A stretch of DNA of 64,000 bases from Streptococcus sp. 29887 (lineage in GTDB: Bacteria; Bacillota; Bacilli; Lactobacillales; Streptococcaceae), in NCBI RefSeq assembly GCF_032595075.1, contig NZ_CP118735.1, positions 152,001 to 216,000 on the forward strand, in the 5' to 3' direction. Positions within the stretch are counted from its first letter, which is position 1, and the number at the start of each line of letters is the position of its first letter. This document shows, piece after piece, positions 10,043 to 20,231 of this stretch. The notes under the pieces are model-generated. The model was given only the letters and a program-made list of their open reading frames with translations. It was not told the DNA's origin and ran no database searches. A program made the translations under genes and the position numbers.

Positions 10043-12313
10043 TTATAGGCTTGGGATCTGGATGGTTGACTGCTCCAAATCAATCGAAATGGTCCAGTCG
10101 CTATTATCCCGAACAGTACATTCAAAGTCTGTCGTGTAGAGAATGAGTTCTAGCATATCTCCTTTTTTCAGCTGATAAATGGTTGGCTGCAGTTTCCAGG
10201 TCAGATTCATCCACTGTCCAGGCACCACTTCCTCGACAGTCATTAGGTCGGTGCGGTTCTGCAGGTTCATAAAGCCCTTGGTCACCAAGCGTTGCGGCAT
10301 CTCCACATAAGGCAACTCCACCAGATTTTCTTGGGCATGGTAGCGGCCGTTGTCCAGGCTCAACCGCGTTTTCGGTGTTGGGATTGGGGCTAGGCGTTTT
10401 TTATTTCCCTTGTCCAATAGCTGAGCAGATAAGAGGCCCTTGGCTACACTAGAAGATACGCGGAGTTTCAGCGTGACCTGTCCGTTAATCAGGAGATCCT
10501 CCGTTATTGGCAGCTCCATGCTGATTTGATTGGCCTTGCTTGTATAGAGGTCTTGGTGGAAGGATGGATAGGCCTTGCCGTAGCGGTCAAAATCTTCTTG
10601 GGCATAGTGATTGGAAATGGTCTGGCTGCCAGTTCCCAGTGGCAAGACAGCCTCGTTTTCACCGCCAAAGGTGTCCAAGGTCATCCAGTTTTGTTCACCG
10701 CTATTGTCCTGCCAGATAACCGTTGGTAGCTGATAACCGTTGTCATGCTCCAGCAGTTTCTGGCTGAGTAGGGCGTTCATGGACTCACGGAAGTCGATGG
10801 ACTGCCAGTTGTTCATATACACGTGGGCACCGTTGTGGAAGAAGAGGTGCTTTTTGATCTGGCTTGGCAGGGCATGGAACATATTCCAGACATGGATTGG
10901 CTTGACATTCCAGTCCTGTGAGCCGTGGGTAAAGACCACCTCACACTTGACCTTATCAGCGTGGAGCAGGTAGTTGCGGTCATGCCAATACTGGTTGTAG
11001 TCGCCACTGGTGCGGTCCAGGGCAGCACGTTCTGCCGCCAGTCCTTTTTCGTAGGCTTCTTTGCTGCGGAGGAAGTCCCCTGCTTGCAGACTTTTCGAGT
11101 AGGTCAGGGCGGTCAAGCTGTCCAAATCTTCGCCTGGATAGCCACCAGGGCTGGTCACCAGCCCGTTTTCACGGTAGTAGTCATACCAAGAGGAAATCCC
11201 TGCTTCTGCGATGATGACTTCCAATCCGTCCACGCCAGTTGTTGCCAAGGCATTGGACATGGTACCGAGATAAGACAGTCCCGTCGTCGCTACCTTACCA
11301 TTGGCCCAATCGGCCTTGACCTCTAACGAGCGAGTGTGGTCTGTGTAGGCCTTGGTGCGACCGTTCAGCCAGTCAATCACCGCTTTATAGCCTTCTACCT
11401 GCTGGTAGTCGCCAGATGTCATGTAGCCAGTCGAACCTAGGGTTCCAACTCCAGAAACATGGAGGCTAGCGAAGCCACGAGCTAGGAAGTAGTCATTGAG
11501 GGAGTAAGAGGTGACGTGGCCTAGTTTTTCAGTGGCAGGGCTGACGGGTAGCTCTCGCAAGTCCAAGTCTAGTTTTGTGATGCTGGTCTGCTTGACCTCA
11601 ATGGTGCCAGCTGGTTTTTCCGCCAACTCCCCTTCCATCTTGTGCAGGGCCTTGTCGCTAGCTACATCGTTAACCCCTTGATGATAGGGGCTGTTGGTAA
11701 TGACCGCAGGGATTTTCCCGTCAAAGTGAGGACGGAGAATGGACAGCTTGACAATGTCAGTCTGGCCAGTCCCAGCCGTATCGACAGGCGTTTCCACATA
11801 GACCACCTCACGAATGAGGTTTTTTGTTGAAAAGGTCGCTAGCGATTTACCGTTGAAGAAGTGGTAGTGGTTATCTTCTGGAATGAAATCATCGCTGACC
11901 AGCTGGTCAATCAAGGTGTTTCCGGACTTGGTACGGGTGGCAAGCAGTTGGTAGAGGTTGTCAATCATATCTCCATAGATGACAGGGAAGTTGCTTTTCT
12001 CCACGAAGTCCAGGACATCTGTATAATCCACACCAGGCACAAAGCCCAGCAACTGAAAGGCCACTTGATAAAAAATCTGATCTGTCAGCTCACGGTCAGA
12101 CTGGAAGAAGGTCAGCAAGTCTGTATTCCAGTCTGCAATCATGTTGGACAGGGCAAAGTCAGTATTGGCTGTTAAAAAATGGCACTTTCTGACAAAGATT
12201 TCCAGATTTTTCTTCTGACTGTGGTCGCTCTGCAATGCAAAACCAAGTTTGTTTAGCTCTTCTAGAGATCCTGTTACGTCATTTTTTATAAAAGAAAACT
12301 GATTAAAACGCAT
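10043..12313 (-). CDS. pepX: Xaa-Pro dipeptidyl-peptidase PepX
   Basis: A 756-residue serine peptidase of family S15 that removes X-Pro dipeptides from peptide N-termini in the cytoplasm. The nucleophile is seen in [14 protein letters not shown] (Ser at about residue 347). The surrounding [17 protein letters not shown] block and the later [11 protein letters not shown] and [12 protein letters not shown] segments (the last containing the likely catalytic His) are typical of lactic-acid-bacterial PepX. The length is normal. The gene is monocistronic and divergent from cppA. Confidence 0.95.
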   Translation of the reverse strand: MRFNQFSFIKNDVTGSLEELNKLGFALQSDHSQKKNLEIFVRKCHFLTANTDFALSNMIADWNTDLLTFFQSDRELTDQIFYQVAFQLLGFVPGVDYTDVLDFVEKSNFPVIYGDMIDNLYQLLATRTKSGNTLIDQLVSDDFIPEDNHYHFFNGKSLATFSTKNLIREVVYVETPVDTAGTGQTDIVKLSILRPHFDGKIPAVITNSPYHQGVNDVASDKALHKMEGELAEKPAGTIEVKQTSITKLDLDLRELPVSPATEKLGHVTSYSLNDYFLARGFASLHVSGVGTLGSTGYMTSGDYQQVEGYKAVIDWLNGRTKAYTDHTRSLEVKADWANGKVATTGLSYLGTMSNALATTGVDGLEVIIAEAGISSWYDYYRENGLVTSPGGYPGEDLDSLTALTYSKSLQAGDFLRSKEAYEKGLAAERAALDRTSGDYNQYWHDRNYLLHADKVKCEVVFTHGSQDWNVKPIHVWNMFHALPSQIKKHLFFHNGAHVYMNNWQSIDFRESMNALLSQKLLEHDNGYQLPTVIWQDNSGEQNWMTLDTFGGENEAVLPLGTGSQTISNHYAQEDFDRYGKAYPSFHQDLYTSKANQISMELPITEDLLINGQVTLKLRVSSSVAKGLLSAQLLDKGNKKRLAPIPTPKTRLSLDNGRYHAQENLVELPYVEMPQRLVTKGFMNLQNRTDLMTVEEVVPGQWMNLTWKLQPTIYQLKKGDMLELILYTTDFECTVRDNSDWTISIDLEQSTIQIPSL

Positions 12314-12490
12314 AGCTTTTCCTCTTTTTTACTTAGTAGTCTGTACTTATTATAGCTGATAAGGGGTTCTTTGTCTAAGATTTGTTGGAACATCAGTATA
12401 TCTATGTAGAAAATGACAGTATAATTAGTTGTAAAATAGTGATTTTTTTTATACAATATTCTAGTATTTATTGAGGAGAGAATAGCTATC

Positions 12491-13225
12491 GTGTTGAGAA
12501 AAAATGATGTGATTGTGCCTGTATTGCGTGTCAATAATCGTGGTATCAATCAAGCCTTCCTAGAAGATCAACTAGGAATGAAAGTACAATTAGAAGATGG
12601 TCCGTTTGCTGATTTTGGCGATAGAACCAGTTCTGCAACGAAATTGGTTTTGATGGAGTCGCCGAGCAATCGCACTCGGGCTGTCAAGGGACTAAAAAAA
12701 TTAAATAAAATCGTGGTTAAGGTAGAGCAGGCTAGTGACATTGAAGCCTTGTTGGCTCGAGGCACAGTGTTTACCAAGCTCTATAAAGGAAAAGCTGGTT
12801 TTGGATTTGAAGCTCTTTCGCCAGAGGGAGATAGCTTCTTGCTCCATGCAGAACAGTCTATCGAGGATTTGACGGCTATTCTTCCCCCAGTTCACTTTAC
12901 TGGTCAAGCTGATTTTTCAGGTCTGACTGCTTTTGTGGTGGAATCAGTGTGGATCAATAGTCCACAAGCCAGCGTTAGCCAAGATTTCTATGAGGCAATC
13001 CTACCTGAACAAGACTTTTTGCATTTTGTTGGGGCGGAAGGTGAAGATTTAGTAACCCCTGCGGATCAGGTTTGGGACTTGGACAGTTTGCGTTTTCCTG
13101 TCGAGCAGGATTTTGACTGGGCAAACTTGGAAAGCCAGTTGGATGGTCCCTTCTTTAAAGACAAAAAAGAAACCTTTATCCAGACGGTTGACCCGAGTGG
13201 TATTGAATTGTGGTTTGAAAAATGA
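12491..13225 (+). CDS. cppA: CppA-family protein
   Basis: A 244-residue protein of the CppA family, built from two vicinal-oxygen-chelate-like halves (start: VIVPVLRVNNRGINQAFLEDQLGMK). It was first reported as a complement C3-degrading proteinase in streptococci, but it has no secretion signal or recognisable protease motif, so the biochemical role is unsettled. The start is GTG, 9 nt after a GGAGAG ribosome site, with a TATAAT box at 12420-12425. Its stop overlaps the start of the next gene by 4 nt (ATGA), which suggests translational coupling with the serine hydrolase. Confidence 0.85.
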   Translation: MLRKNDVIVPVLRVNNRGINQAFLEDQLGMKVQLEDGPFADFGDRTSSATKLVLMESPSNRTRAVKGLKKLNKIVVKVEQASDIEALLARGTVFTKLYKGKAGFGFEALSPEGDSFLLHAEQSIEDLTAILPPVHFTGQADFSGLTAFVVESVWINSPQASVSQDFYEAILPEQDFLHFVGAEGEDLVTPADQVWDLDSLRFPVEQDFDWANLESQLDGPFFKDKKETFIQTVDPSGIELWFEK

Positions 13226-14160
13226 GACAAGCGATTTTAGACAAGATTTCAGAGCAGATTGTAGCAGGAGTCTATCCTGGTGCCAGTCTGGCTCTTTTTT
13301 CTAAGGGTCAGTGGCAGGAGTATTATTTGGGGACCCAGGATGGTCAGACGCCAGTAGAGGCGGGTTTGACCTATGATTTGGCCTCCGTATCCAAGGTGGT
13401 TGGTGTAGGCACTCTTATGACTTTTCTGGTCAATAGCGGAGCTTTGGAGCTAGATAGGACCTTGCAGTCTTACTATCCTGCTTTTGCGGATAGTCAAGTG
13501 ACCATCCGGCAGTTATTAACCCACACCAGCGGCATTGATCCCTTTATTCCCAATCGGGATAGTCTGGATGCAGACCAATTAAAAGAAGCTATTTTGAAGA
13601 TTAAGGTGACGGATAAAAAAGATTTTCTCTATACAGATATCAATTTTCTCCTGTTGGGCTTTTTGTTGGAGGAACTAGGTGGAGCTAGTCTGGACCAGCT
13701 GATTAGTCGAGGTGTTCTAGAGCCCTTTGGTATGTCCCAAACCTCTTATGGGCCAGTCAGTCAGGCGGTACCGACGGTGCGTGGTGTCGAGGCAGGTGTG
13801 GTGCACGATCCCAAGGCGCGTGTCTTGGGTATCCATACGGGTAGTGCGGGTCTCTTTTCGACGGTCAAGGATTTAGAAATCTTTTTGGAGCGCTATCTGA
13901 CCGAGGATTTTGCGGCAGGATTGACCCAGGATTATGGCTTTGATGACAAGCGCAAGCGGTCGTTGGCCTGGGATAAGAAAGGGGACTGGTTGTCCCATAC
14001 GGGTTATACAGGGACCTTTATCATGTACAATCGTCCCTTGCAAAAGGCGGCTATTTTCCTTTCGAATCGAACTTTTGAAAAGGATGTCCGTGCCCAGTGG
14101 AAACTAGATAGAAACCAAGTCATGGCTCTGATTCGTCAGGTCTTGGAGGATGAGTGTTAG
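13222..14160 (+). CDS. Beta-lactamase-like (class C) serine hydrolase
   Basis: A 312-residue serine hydrolase of the beta-lactamase/penicillin-binding-protein-like fold. The nucleophile motif SxxK is visible as SVSK in YDLASVSKVVG (about residue 55), a YxN-like motif as YTDIN, and a C-terminal HTGYTG box replaces the usual KTG. No signal peptide is visible, so it is probably cytoplasmic and may be an esterase or peptidase rather than a resistance enzyme. It is coupled to cppA through an ATGA overlap. Confidence 0.82.
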   Translation: MRQAILDKISEQIVAGVYPGASLALFSKGQWQEYYLGTQDGQTPVEAGLTYDLASVSKVVGVGTLMTFLVNSGALELDRTLQSYYPAFADSQVTIRQLLTHTSGIDPFIPNRDSLDADQLKEAILKIKVTDKKDFLYTDINFLLLGFLLEELGGASLDQLISRGVLEPFGMSQTSYGPVSQAVPTVRGVEAGVVHDPKARVLGIHTGSAGLFSTVKDLEIFLERYLTEDFAAGLTQDYGFDDKRKRSLAWDKKGDWLSHTGYTGTFIMYNRPLQKAAIFLSNRTFEKDVRAQWKLDRNQVMALIRQVLEDEC

Positions 14161-14226
14161 ACAGAAGGTTTACCAACTACCAAAATAGTTTGAGGATTGA
14201 AGTTAGAGAAGAAACCGTTAGCAATT

Positions 14227-14243
14227 TGTAATCAATTTGACAT
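14227..14243 (+). promoter_or_regulatory. Possible WalR (VicR) box, imperfect
   Basis: TGTAAT-N5-TGACAT resembles the WalR consensus (TGTNAN-N5-TGTNAN) with a perfect first half and a weaker second half. It lies 50 bp before a LysM-CHAP wall hydrolase gene, the kind of gene WalRK controls in streptococci. Treat as a candidate. Confidence 0.35.
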
Positions 14244-14294
14244 TTTTTACGGTGAAAATATTGGTAAAATGAGAATATGTATTGGAGGTGTAAA

Positions 14295-15095
14295 ATGAAA
14301 AAGTATATTTGTCAGTCAGCCTTGTTGTTGGCAGGTTTTGTGACTACTGTTATGGGTGTCTATAGTGTTCAAGCAGACAGTCATATTGTGGTAGAAGGAG
14401 ATTCCCTTTACTCAATCGCAGACCAGTATGGCGTCGATCCCAATCAACTAGCAGAAACCAATGGATTGGACATTCTAGGCCTAATCACACCAGGACAAGT
14501 TTTAGAATTGCCAGGTCAAGCCTATGTCGAAGAATTTGAAGAAGCTGGTGCAGGTCAGTCTGACTATGTTGTTCAAGAGGGAGATTCACTATATGGAATC
14601 GCAGATGCTTTTTCATTGGACATTTACGATTTATTAGCGCAAAATCAATTGACCCTCGAAACGACTTTGCATCCTGGTCAAATTTTGAAGTTGACAGAAA
14701 CAATATGGGGTCAGGCTGTCGATACAAGTAGCGATAGCTACTATCTACCTGGTTATGAATATGAGCCGGGGATTAACTATCCTGTTGGTCAATGTACATG
14801 GGGTGTACAAAAAGTTGCTCCGTGGGCAGGCGATTGGTGGGGTGATGCGGCAACTTGGGGAGCCAATGCGGCGCGTGATGGTTTCCGTACAGGAACAGTG
14901 CCAGAAGTCGGTGCTATTATTTCCTGGAATGACGGTGCTCTAGGGCACGTTGCCTATGTGACAGCTGTTAATGAAGAAGGGCAAATCCAAGTTCTTGAAG
15001 CCAACTATCGTGGGCAACAGTGGGTGGATAATTTCCGTGGCTGGTTCAATCCAACGGATACAGCTGGTGAAATTACCTATATTTACAATAACTAA
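14295..15095 (+). CDS. Secreted LysM-CHAP peptidoglycan hydrolase
   Basis: A 266-residue exported wall enzyme. It has a signal peptide ending near the VQADS site (about residue 28), two LysM modules ([17 protein letters not shown] and [18 protein letters not shown]), then a CHAP amidase/endopeptidase domain. The catalytic Cys is in [15 protein letters not shown] and the His in [10 protein letters not shown]. It would bind and cleave peptidoglycan during growth or division. The ATG follows GGAGG at 6 nt; a longer frame from 14277 is rejected because the signal peptide starts here. Confidence 0.9.
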   Translation: MKKYICQSALLLAGFVTTVMGVYSVQADSHIVVEGDSLYSIADQYGVDPNQLAETNGLDILGLITPGQVLELPGQAYVEEFEEAGAGQSDYVVQEGDSLYGIADAFSLDIYDLLAQNQLTLETTLHPGQILKLTETIWGQAVDTSSDSYYLPGYEYEPGINYPVGQCTWGVQKVAPWAGDWWGDAATWGANAARDGFRTGTVPEVGAIISWNDGALGHVAYVTAVNEEGQIQVLEANYRGQQWVDNFRGWFNPTDTAGEITYIYNN

Positions 15096-15106
15096 GATAA
15101 TAAACT

Positions 15107-15143
15107 ATCCCCTCTCGAATTCGATTTCGGGAGGGGATTTTGG
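15107..15143 (+). terminator. Terminator of the LysM-CHAP gene
   Basis: A 13-bp stem with one G-T wobble (ATCCCCTCTCGAA / TTCGGGAGGGGAT) and a 6-nt loop is followed by TTT. It lies 12 bp after the stop codon. Confidence 0.85.
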
Positions 15144-15245
15144 GTATAGGATAGAGAGGTGAGTAAACCATGTCCGTTGGGGCTATCCTTCCGTAAATCA
15201 TCTAGCCATCCTTCCACAATGTGTGGGAGGATTTTCTGATACAGC

Positions 15246-15273
15246 AAAAAGGACCTGCAATGCAAGTCCTTTT
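15246..15273 (-). terminator. Terminator of pflB
   Basis: The arms AAAAGGAC / GTCCTTTT with an inner TGC/GCA pairing are followed on the minus strand by TTTTT. It lies 13 bp beyond the pflB stop. Confidence 0.82.
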
Positions 15274-15285
15274 GTGTTTGCTTGA

Positions 15286-17631
15286 TTAAGCTTGACCTGA
15301 AACTTCGGAAGCGTGGTCGTCCATTGAAAGAACTTCGTGGAAGACGCGTTGTGTCAATTCAGTTTTTTGTTCTTTAGTGAGGTATTTAGTGTTTACGCAG
15401 TATCCAGAGATACGAACGATAACATCTTCACCAGCCATGATTTTCTCGTAAACGTCGTTCAAGTCCATAACGTTCAAGTTAACGTGCTGACCACCTTGCT
15501 CGAAGTATCCGTCAAGGATAGTCACCAAGTTAGTGACTTGCTCATCGAAGGTCTTACCAAGTGCTTTTGGAGAAACTTGAGTTGTCAATGAGATACCGTC
15601 GTTGGCATGGTTGAAGTTGAGCTTAGAAAGGGTGTTCAAGTTTTGCAACCAACCACCACGAGATTTAGAAGTTGGGTTAGCACCTGGTGGGAAGAATTCC
15701 ACTTTAGAAGTGTTAACTGAGCCATCTTCATTGAGGAATACACCACGGTGTACAGGTGAGTTACCAGTTTGTTTAGAGTAGGCAACGTTTGAAGTGATAG
15801 TCAAGATAGATACCGCAGCTTCTGCATTCTTGTAGAGTTTCTTGTTAGCAAGACGAGTATAGAATGCTTCCATGAGCCATTTCGCGATATCATCTACACG
15901 GTCATCATCTTCACCATAGCGTGGGAAGTCACCAGTTACTTCGTAGTCGTAGATGAAGCCATCTTCGTCACGAATTGGTTTAACTTGTGCATACTTGATA
16001 GCTGACAAGGAGTCAACAGTATTTGCGAAACCACAGATACCGAAGCCCATATTTGCACGAAGGTGAGTTGGCAAGAAGGCCATTTGAACTGCTTCGTAGT
16101 TGTACTTGTCTGTCATGAAGTGGATAATATTCATGGCATCAACATAAGTATCTGTCAACCAGTCAAGGGCTTTCTCAAAGTTTGCGATAACTTGGTCGTA
16201 GTCAAAGATTTCAGAAGTGTTTGGTTCAACGCCGTCAAATACTTTGTAGTCTTTGTGGACATCATCGTAACCGTTGTTCCAACTTGAAAGAAGGGCTTTC
16301 AAAACGTTAACACGCGCACCGAAGTACTGGATGTTGTGGCGTTTGTCTTCGCTTTCTGGGTCGAGTGGTGACACACAGCAAGAGATACAGCTCATTTCAC
16401 CATAACCGTCTTTAGCCATTGTTGTTACACCTTCGTATTGGATAGAAGAGTGCTTGTGGCTCATTGCCATACAGTAGCGACGGAATGCGTATGGAAGCTG
16501 GTCAGACCAAAGAACTGTCAAGTTTGGCTCTGGAGAGTTACCGATATTGTCAAGTGTGTTCAAGAAACGGTAGTCCATCTTGGTAACACGGTGACGACCA
16601 TCGTTACCCATACCTGCCATAGATGTTGTAAGGAAAGTAGGGTCACCAGAGTAGATTTCGTCGAAGGCTTTTGTACGAGCGAATTTCACTGTACGAAGTT
16701 TCAATACGAAGTCATCAACAAATTCTTGGATTTCTGATTCAGTAAATGTACCACGAGCCAAGTCACGTTCTGCGTAGATGTCAAGAACGATAGGCACACG
16801 ACCAAGAGAAGTTGCCGCACCGTTGATAACACGGCAGACTGCCATGAAGGCGATGTTGGTCCATTGGATAGCTTCTTTTGTGTTCATCGCAGGTTTGCGA
16901 ACATCAACACCATACAAGTCACCCAAGCGAACAACTTGTTGCAAGGCTTGGTACTGCATGTTGATTTCTTCGCGAAGACGGATTGACTCTTCATCGATTT
17001 CGGTGATAGCATTCCAGTCAGCGACTTTTTCTTCCATCAAGTAGTCAGCTCCGTAGAGGGCCAAACGAGCGTACATACCAATGATACGACCACGTGAGTA
17101 TGCATCTGGAAGACCAGAAACGTGGTGTGAGTGGCGAGCACGGCGGATGTCAGCTGTGTAGGCACGGAAGATACCATCGTTTACAGTTGTAGCGTGTTTT
17201 GTATAGATTTCATGGATAAGTGGGTCCGGAGTATAGCCGTTTTCGATAAGCGTTGTTTCAGCCATACGGATACCACCACGTGGCATGAAGTTGAGTTTGA
17301 AGAGCTCATCGTTTTGGATACCGAAAATCAGCTCGTTGTCTTTATCAATGAAACCAGCTGGGATGTCAGCAATAGAGGTCGCACGATCCACGTCCATTGG
17401 GAAGCGTGTGTCTTCGTAGCCAGCTTTTGTTTCTTCGATGATTTTCTTGATGTGAAGCGAACGCTCAGTTGGTCCTGCAAGGAAACTTTCATCTCCATCA
17501 TAAGGAGTGTAGTTAGCTTGTACAAAGCGGGTAATACTAGCCTTTTCTTGCCAGTCTACACCTTTGAAGCCTTCCCAGGCTTGAGCGAAAATGTCTTCAG
17601 TAACATTTTTAGTTTTCACTTTTGTTGACAT
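15286..17631 (-). CDS. pflB: Pyruvate formate-lyase PflB
   Basis: A 781-residue glycyl-radical enzyme that converts pyruvate and CoA to formate and acetyl-CoA, central to mixed-acid fermentation without oxygen. The adjacent catalytic cysteines are seen in SCISCCVSP, and the radical glycine in the C-terminal RISGYCVNT box (Gly about residue 743). The activating enzyme gene is not in this window. The start follows GGAGAACCCTC. A CcpA-like site lies about 55 bp upstream, fitting known catabolite control of pfl. Its codon use looks highly expressed. Confidence 0.96.
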   Translation of the reverse strand: MSTKVKTKNVTEDIFAQAWEGFKGVDWQEKASITRFVQANYTPYDGDESFLAGPTERSLHIKKIIEETKAGYEDTRFPMDVDRATSIADIPAGFIDKDNELIFGIQNDELFKLNFMPRGGIRMAETTLIENGYTPDPLIHEIYTKHATTVNDGIFRAYTADIRRARHSHHVSGLPDAYSRGRIIGMYARLALYGADYLMEEKVADWNAITEIDEESIRLREEINMQYQALQQVVRLGDLYGVDVRKPAMNTKEAIQWTNIAFMAVCRVINGAATSLGRVPIVLDIYAERDLARGTFTESEIQEFVDDFVLKLRTVKFARTKAFDEIYSGDPTFLTTSMAGMGNDGRHRVTKMDYRFLNTLDNIGNSPEPNLTVLWSDQLPYAFRRYCMAMSHKHSSIQYEGVTTMAKDGYGEMSCISCCVSPLDPESEDKRHNIQYFGARVNVLKALLSSWNNGYDDVHKDYKVFDGVEPNTSEIFDYDQVIANFEKALDWLTDTYVDAMNIIHFMTDKYNYEAVQMAFLPTHLRANMGFGICGFANTVDSLSAIKYAQVKPIRDEDGFIYDYEVTGDFPRYGEDDDRVDDIAKWLMEAFYTRLANKKLYKNAEAAVSILTITSNVAYSKQTGNSPVHRGVFLNEDGSVNTSKVEFFPPGANPTSKSRGGWLQNLNTLSKLNFNHANDGISLTTQVSPKALGKTFDEQVTNLVTILDGYFEQGGQHVNLNVMDLNDVYEKIMAGEDVIVRISGYCVNTKYLTKEQKTELTQRVFHEVLSMDDHASEVSGQA

Positions 17632-17683
17632 GAGGGTTCTCCTTTGAGATAGTTTTGTTTTTCACATATTTTAGTATATCATA

Positions 17684-17697
17684 TGTAAGCACTTTCC
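17684..17697 (-). promoter_or_regulatory. cre-like site upstream of pflB
   Basis: TGTAAGCACTTTCC is nearly identical to the element in the agaS promoter. It lies in the pflB promoter region, where CcpA control is expected from other streptococci. Confidence 0.6.
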
Positions 17698-17879
17698 ACA
17701 AGATAAAAATAGTTGAAAACATACTGAAATAATTTTCATTTTATATGTAAAAAAGTAGAAAAGATAAAATTGCTTTTCATAGCTCAAACTTGAACGAAGG
17801 GAGACGCTTATTTTCGAGGCGTGAAAGATTTGCAAAAATAATGTATAATGTGTTACATACAAAAGCAGAAAGGAGCACC

Positions 17880-18974
17880 ATGTTAATTTTTCCCCTAATC
17901 AATGATTTATCTCGAAAAATTATTCATGTAGACATGGATGCGTTTTTTGCTGCTATAGAGGTCAGGGATAATCCTGCTTTGAAAGGGAAGCCAGTTATTA
18001 TTGGTGCAGATCCGCGACTGTCTGGCGGTCGTGGAGTGGTATCTACCTGTAGTTATGAGGCGCGTGCCTTTGGCATTCATTCGGCCATGTCCTCCAAGGA
18101 GGCCTATGAACGCTGTCCGCAAGCCGTCTTCATTTCTGGAAATTATGAAAAATACCAGGAAGTGGGGCGACAGGTCAGGGAGATTTTTCACCGCTATACC
18201 GACTTGGTGGAACCCATGTCCATTGACGAGGCCTATCTGGATGTGACAGAAAACAAGCTGGGTTTAAGCTCGGCAGTCAAAATTGCCAAACTCATCCAAT
18301 ACGACATCTGGAATGAACTGCATCTGACAGCTTCTGCAGGGGTTTCCTACAATAAATTCCTGGCTAAAATTGCCTCGGATATGGAAAAACCGCATGGTCT
18401 GACCCTGATTTTGCCAGAGGATGCTGTTGGAGTACTAGCCTCTTTGCCTGTTGAAAAATTTCACGGTGTCGGCAAGAAAACGGTTGAACGTCTGCATGAG
18501 ATGGGAGTTTCTACTGGTCAGGATTTGCTAGACGTGCCAGAAATGGTCTTAATTGACCGTTTTGGTCGCTTTGGTTATGATTTGTATCGGAAAGCTAGAG
18601 GCATTTCAAATAGTCCCGTCAAAACCAATCGGGTGCGAAAGTCTATCGGTAAGGAAAGGACCTATCGCAAGCTCCTCTATCGTGATGAAGATGTCTTGAA
18701 AGAGCTAGTCAGCCTCTGTCAACGGGTGGCCGTTAGCTTGGAACGAAATGAGAAACAAGGGCGCACCATTGTCCTGAAAATCCGCTATGGAGATTTTTCA
18801 ACCCTGACCAAGCGACATAGTTTGGGAGAAGCGACCAATCAAGTTCAAGTAATAGAGAAAGAAATCCGTCAGCTTTTTGAAGAAGTTGGACAGGCTGATA
18901 AAGGTGTCCGCTTGCTAGGAGTGACCGTTACCAATTTTATGGAAGGAGAAAGTAAAATTGCAAATTTCGAGTAG
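17880..18974 (+). CDS. dinB: DNA polymerase IV (DinB)
   Basis: A 364-residue Y-family translesion polymerase. The catalytic acidic residues are seen in [19 protein letters not shown] (residues ~13-31) and [10 protein letters not shown]. The steric-gate region, the helix-hairpin-helix ([17 protein letters not shown]) and the little-finger domain follow in order. The start is the ATG after AAAGGAGCACC; the frame extends upstream to 17790 but without a ribosome site, and family proteins start here. Its end overlaps the next gene. Confidence 0.94.
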   Translation: MLIFPLINDLSRKIIHVDMDAFFAAIEVRDNPALKGKPVIIGADPRLSGGRGVVSTCSYEARAFGIHSAMSSKEAYERCPQAVFISGNYEKYQEVGRQVREIFHRYTDLVEPMSIDEAYLDVTENKLGLSSAVKIAKLIQYDIWNELHLTASAGVSYNKFLAKIASDMEKPHGLTLILPEDAVGVLASLPVEKFHGVGKKTVERLHEMGVSTGQDLLDVPEMVLIDRFGRFGYDLYRKARGISNSPVKTNRVRKSIGKERTYRKLLYRDEDVLKELVSLCQRVAVSLERNEKQGRTIVLKIRYGDFSTLTKRHSLGEATNQVQVIEKEIRQLFEEVGQADKGVRLLGVTVTNFMEGESKIANFE

Positions 18975-19377
18975 ATTTACCATTGCTAGTCATATCTTGG
19001 TCTTGCTAGCCTTGGAGGGAGAAAAGGAAAAGCAAACCAGTACCAGTATTGCAGGAAGTGTAGGTGTCAATCCAGTTATCATCCGCAATATTCTGTCCCA
19101 GCTGAAAGAGGCTGGTTTGGTTCAGGTGGCGCGTGGTGTAGGTGGCGCACGTTTGGCCCAAGCACCAGACAAGATTACCCTCCTTCATGTCTATCAGGCT
19201 GTAGAGTTATTTGGAGAAAAGGGGAAACTTTTTGGCTTTCATGAACAACCCAATCCAGCCTGTCAGGTCGGCCGCTCTATCCATCCCCTGCTAGATAGCC
19301 GTTTGGAAGATGCCCAGTCGGCTTTGGAAAAAGAGTTGGGACAAACAACAATTGCTGATTTATTAGCAGAATTATAA
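18958..19377 (+). CDS. Rrf2-family transcriptional regulator (YwnA-like)
   Basis: A 139-residue DNA-binding protein with the Rrf2 winged helix at its N-terminus ([18 protein letters not shown], then [26 protein letters not shown]) and the wing at [12 protein letters not shown] single cysteine (NPACQVG) is present, not the three-Cys iron-sulfur set of IscR/NsrR, so a redox- or ligand-sensing YwnA-like role is more likely. The start is TTG with a GGAG ribosome site, overlapping the end of dinB by 17 nt. Its probable target is the next gene, whose promoter carries two matching palindromes. Confidence 0.85.
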   Translation: MQISSRFTIASHILVLLALEGEKEKQTSTSIAGSVGVNPVIIRNILSQLKEAGLVQVARGVGGARLAQAPDKITLLHVYQAVELFGEKGKLFGFHEQPNPACQVGRSIHPLLDSRLEDAQSALEKELGQTTIADLLAEL

Positions 19378-19385
19378 GGTATTCA

Positions 19386-19408
19386 ATCATCCTCGTGATG
19401 ATTTTTTT
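19386..19408 (+). terminator. Terminator after the rrf2 gene
   Basis: ATCATC / GATGAT stem with a 5-nt loop, followed by a seven-T run. Confidence 0.7.
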
Positions 19409-19419
19409 AAATTTTTAAG

Positions 19420-19440
19420 TTGTAACACTTGACATTACAA
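19420..19440 (+). promoter_or_regulatory. Operator copy 1 over the -35 box
   Basis: The 21-bp palindrome TTGTAA-N9-TTACAA contains the -35 hexamer TTGACA (19429-19434) in its spacer. It is repeated exactly in form at 19463-19483, with 43 bp between centres. Confidence 0.75.
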
Positions 19441-19462
19441 CAAACGTAGTATAAACTAAGCA

Positions 19463-19483
19463 TTGTAAACAAAAACATTACAA
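19463..19483 (+). promoter_or_regulatory. Operator copy 2 near the transcription start
   Basis: A second TTGTAA-N9-TTACAA palindrome lies downstream of the -10 region (TATAAA, 19450-19455) and ahead of the ribosome site. A dimeric repressor, most likely the Rrf2 protein encoded just upstream, could bind both copies. Confidence 0.75.
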
Positions 19484-19505
19484 GGATACAAGTGAGGTAA
19501 TCAAT

Positions 19506-20135
19506 ATGAAAATCGCCATTATCGCAGCAAATGGTCAAGCAGGTCAAGCCATTGCCAAAGAAGCAGTAGAACGTGGTCATCAGGTGACGGCTATTGTCCG
19601 CTCTGAAAACAAGAGTGCAGCCCAGGAAGTCATCCAAAAAGACGCTTTTGCACTTAGCAAGGAAGACTTGGCTGGCTTTGATGTGGTTGTCAACGCCTTT
19701 GGTGCTTGGACACCAGAAACGCTACCAGATCACAGCCGTCTAGCAAGCCATTTGACAGACTTGCTTGCAGGCACATCTACTCGCCTCTTGATTGTCGGTG
19801 GTGCAGGTAGCCTCTACCTAGACCAGAGTCAGACAAGTATGCTCAAGGATGCCCCAGATTTCCCAGCGGACTACCTACCAGTCGCAGAGGCTATGGGCGC
19901 AGGTCTTGACATCTACCGTCAGGCGACAGCGGTCAACTGGACCTATATCAGCCCAGCAGCTGATTTTGATGCAGAAGGTCAAAAAGCAGGTGCTTACACC
20001 CTGGCTGGCGAGGTTTTCCAGGTCAATGCCCAAGGTGAAAGCTATATTAGTTATGTAGACTATGCAGTGGCCTTAGTAGATATTGCCGAAAAAGGTGGCT
20101 ACCAGCAAGAACGCATTTCGGTTTTTGCATCGTAA
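19506..20135 (+). CDS. NAD(P)-binding atypical SDR protein (YwnB-like)
   Basis: A 209-residue cytoplasmic protein with a Rossmann start (MKIAIIAANGQAGQAIAKEAVERGHQ broken by the glycine pattern AxGxxG) and the NmrA/SDR-like segment LIVGGAGSLYLD. The usual SDR catalytic YxxxK is not evident, so it may bind NAD(P)H as a sensor or act as a quinone/flavin reductase-like protein. The rrf2-sdr pair mirrors Bacillus ywnA-ywnB. Expression is probably controlled by the twin palindromes directly upstream. Confidence 0.82.
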   Translation: MKIAIIAANGQAGQAIAKEAVERGHQVTAIVRSENKSAAQEVIQKDAFALSKEDLAGFDVVVNAFGAWTPETLPDHSRLASHLTDLLAGTSTRLLIVGGAGSLYLDQSQTSMLKDAPDFPADYLPVAEAMGAGLDIYRQATAVNWTYISPAADFDAEGQKAGAYTLAGEVFQVNAQGESYISYVDYAVALVDIAEKGGYQQERISVFAS

Positions 20136-20143
20136 AATAGTAG

Positions 20144-20177
20144 AAAAGATAGTTCCCATCGCGGAATTATCTTTTTT
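20144..20177 (+). terminator. Terminator after the ywnB-like gene
   Basis: The arms AAAAGATA-TTCC / GGAA-TATCTTTT with a short loop are followed by a T-rich tail. Confidence 0.75.
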
Positions 20178-20231
20178 ATTTTTTGGTTTATATAGTATAA
20201 TAATATGTATAAAACAAAAAAGGAGTTCCCT

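Noticed and set aside
13222..14160. Antibiotic-resistance beta-lactamase
   Set aside because: No signal peptide and an atypical third motif; its coupling with cppA suggests a housekeeping hydrolase.
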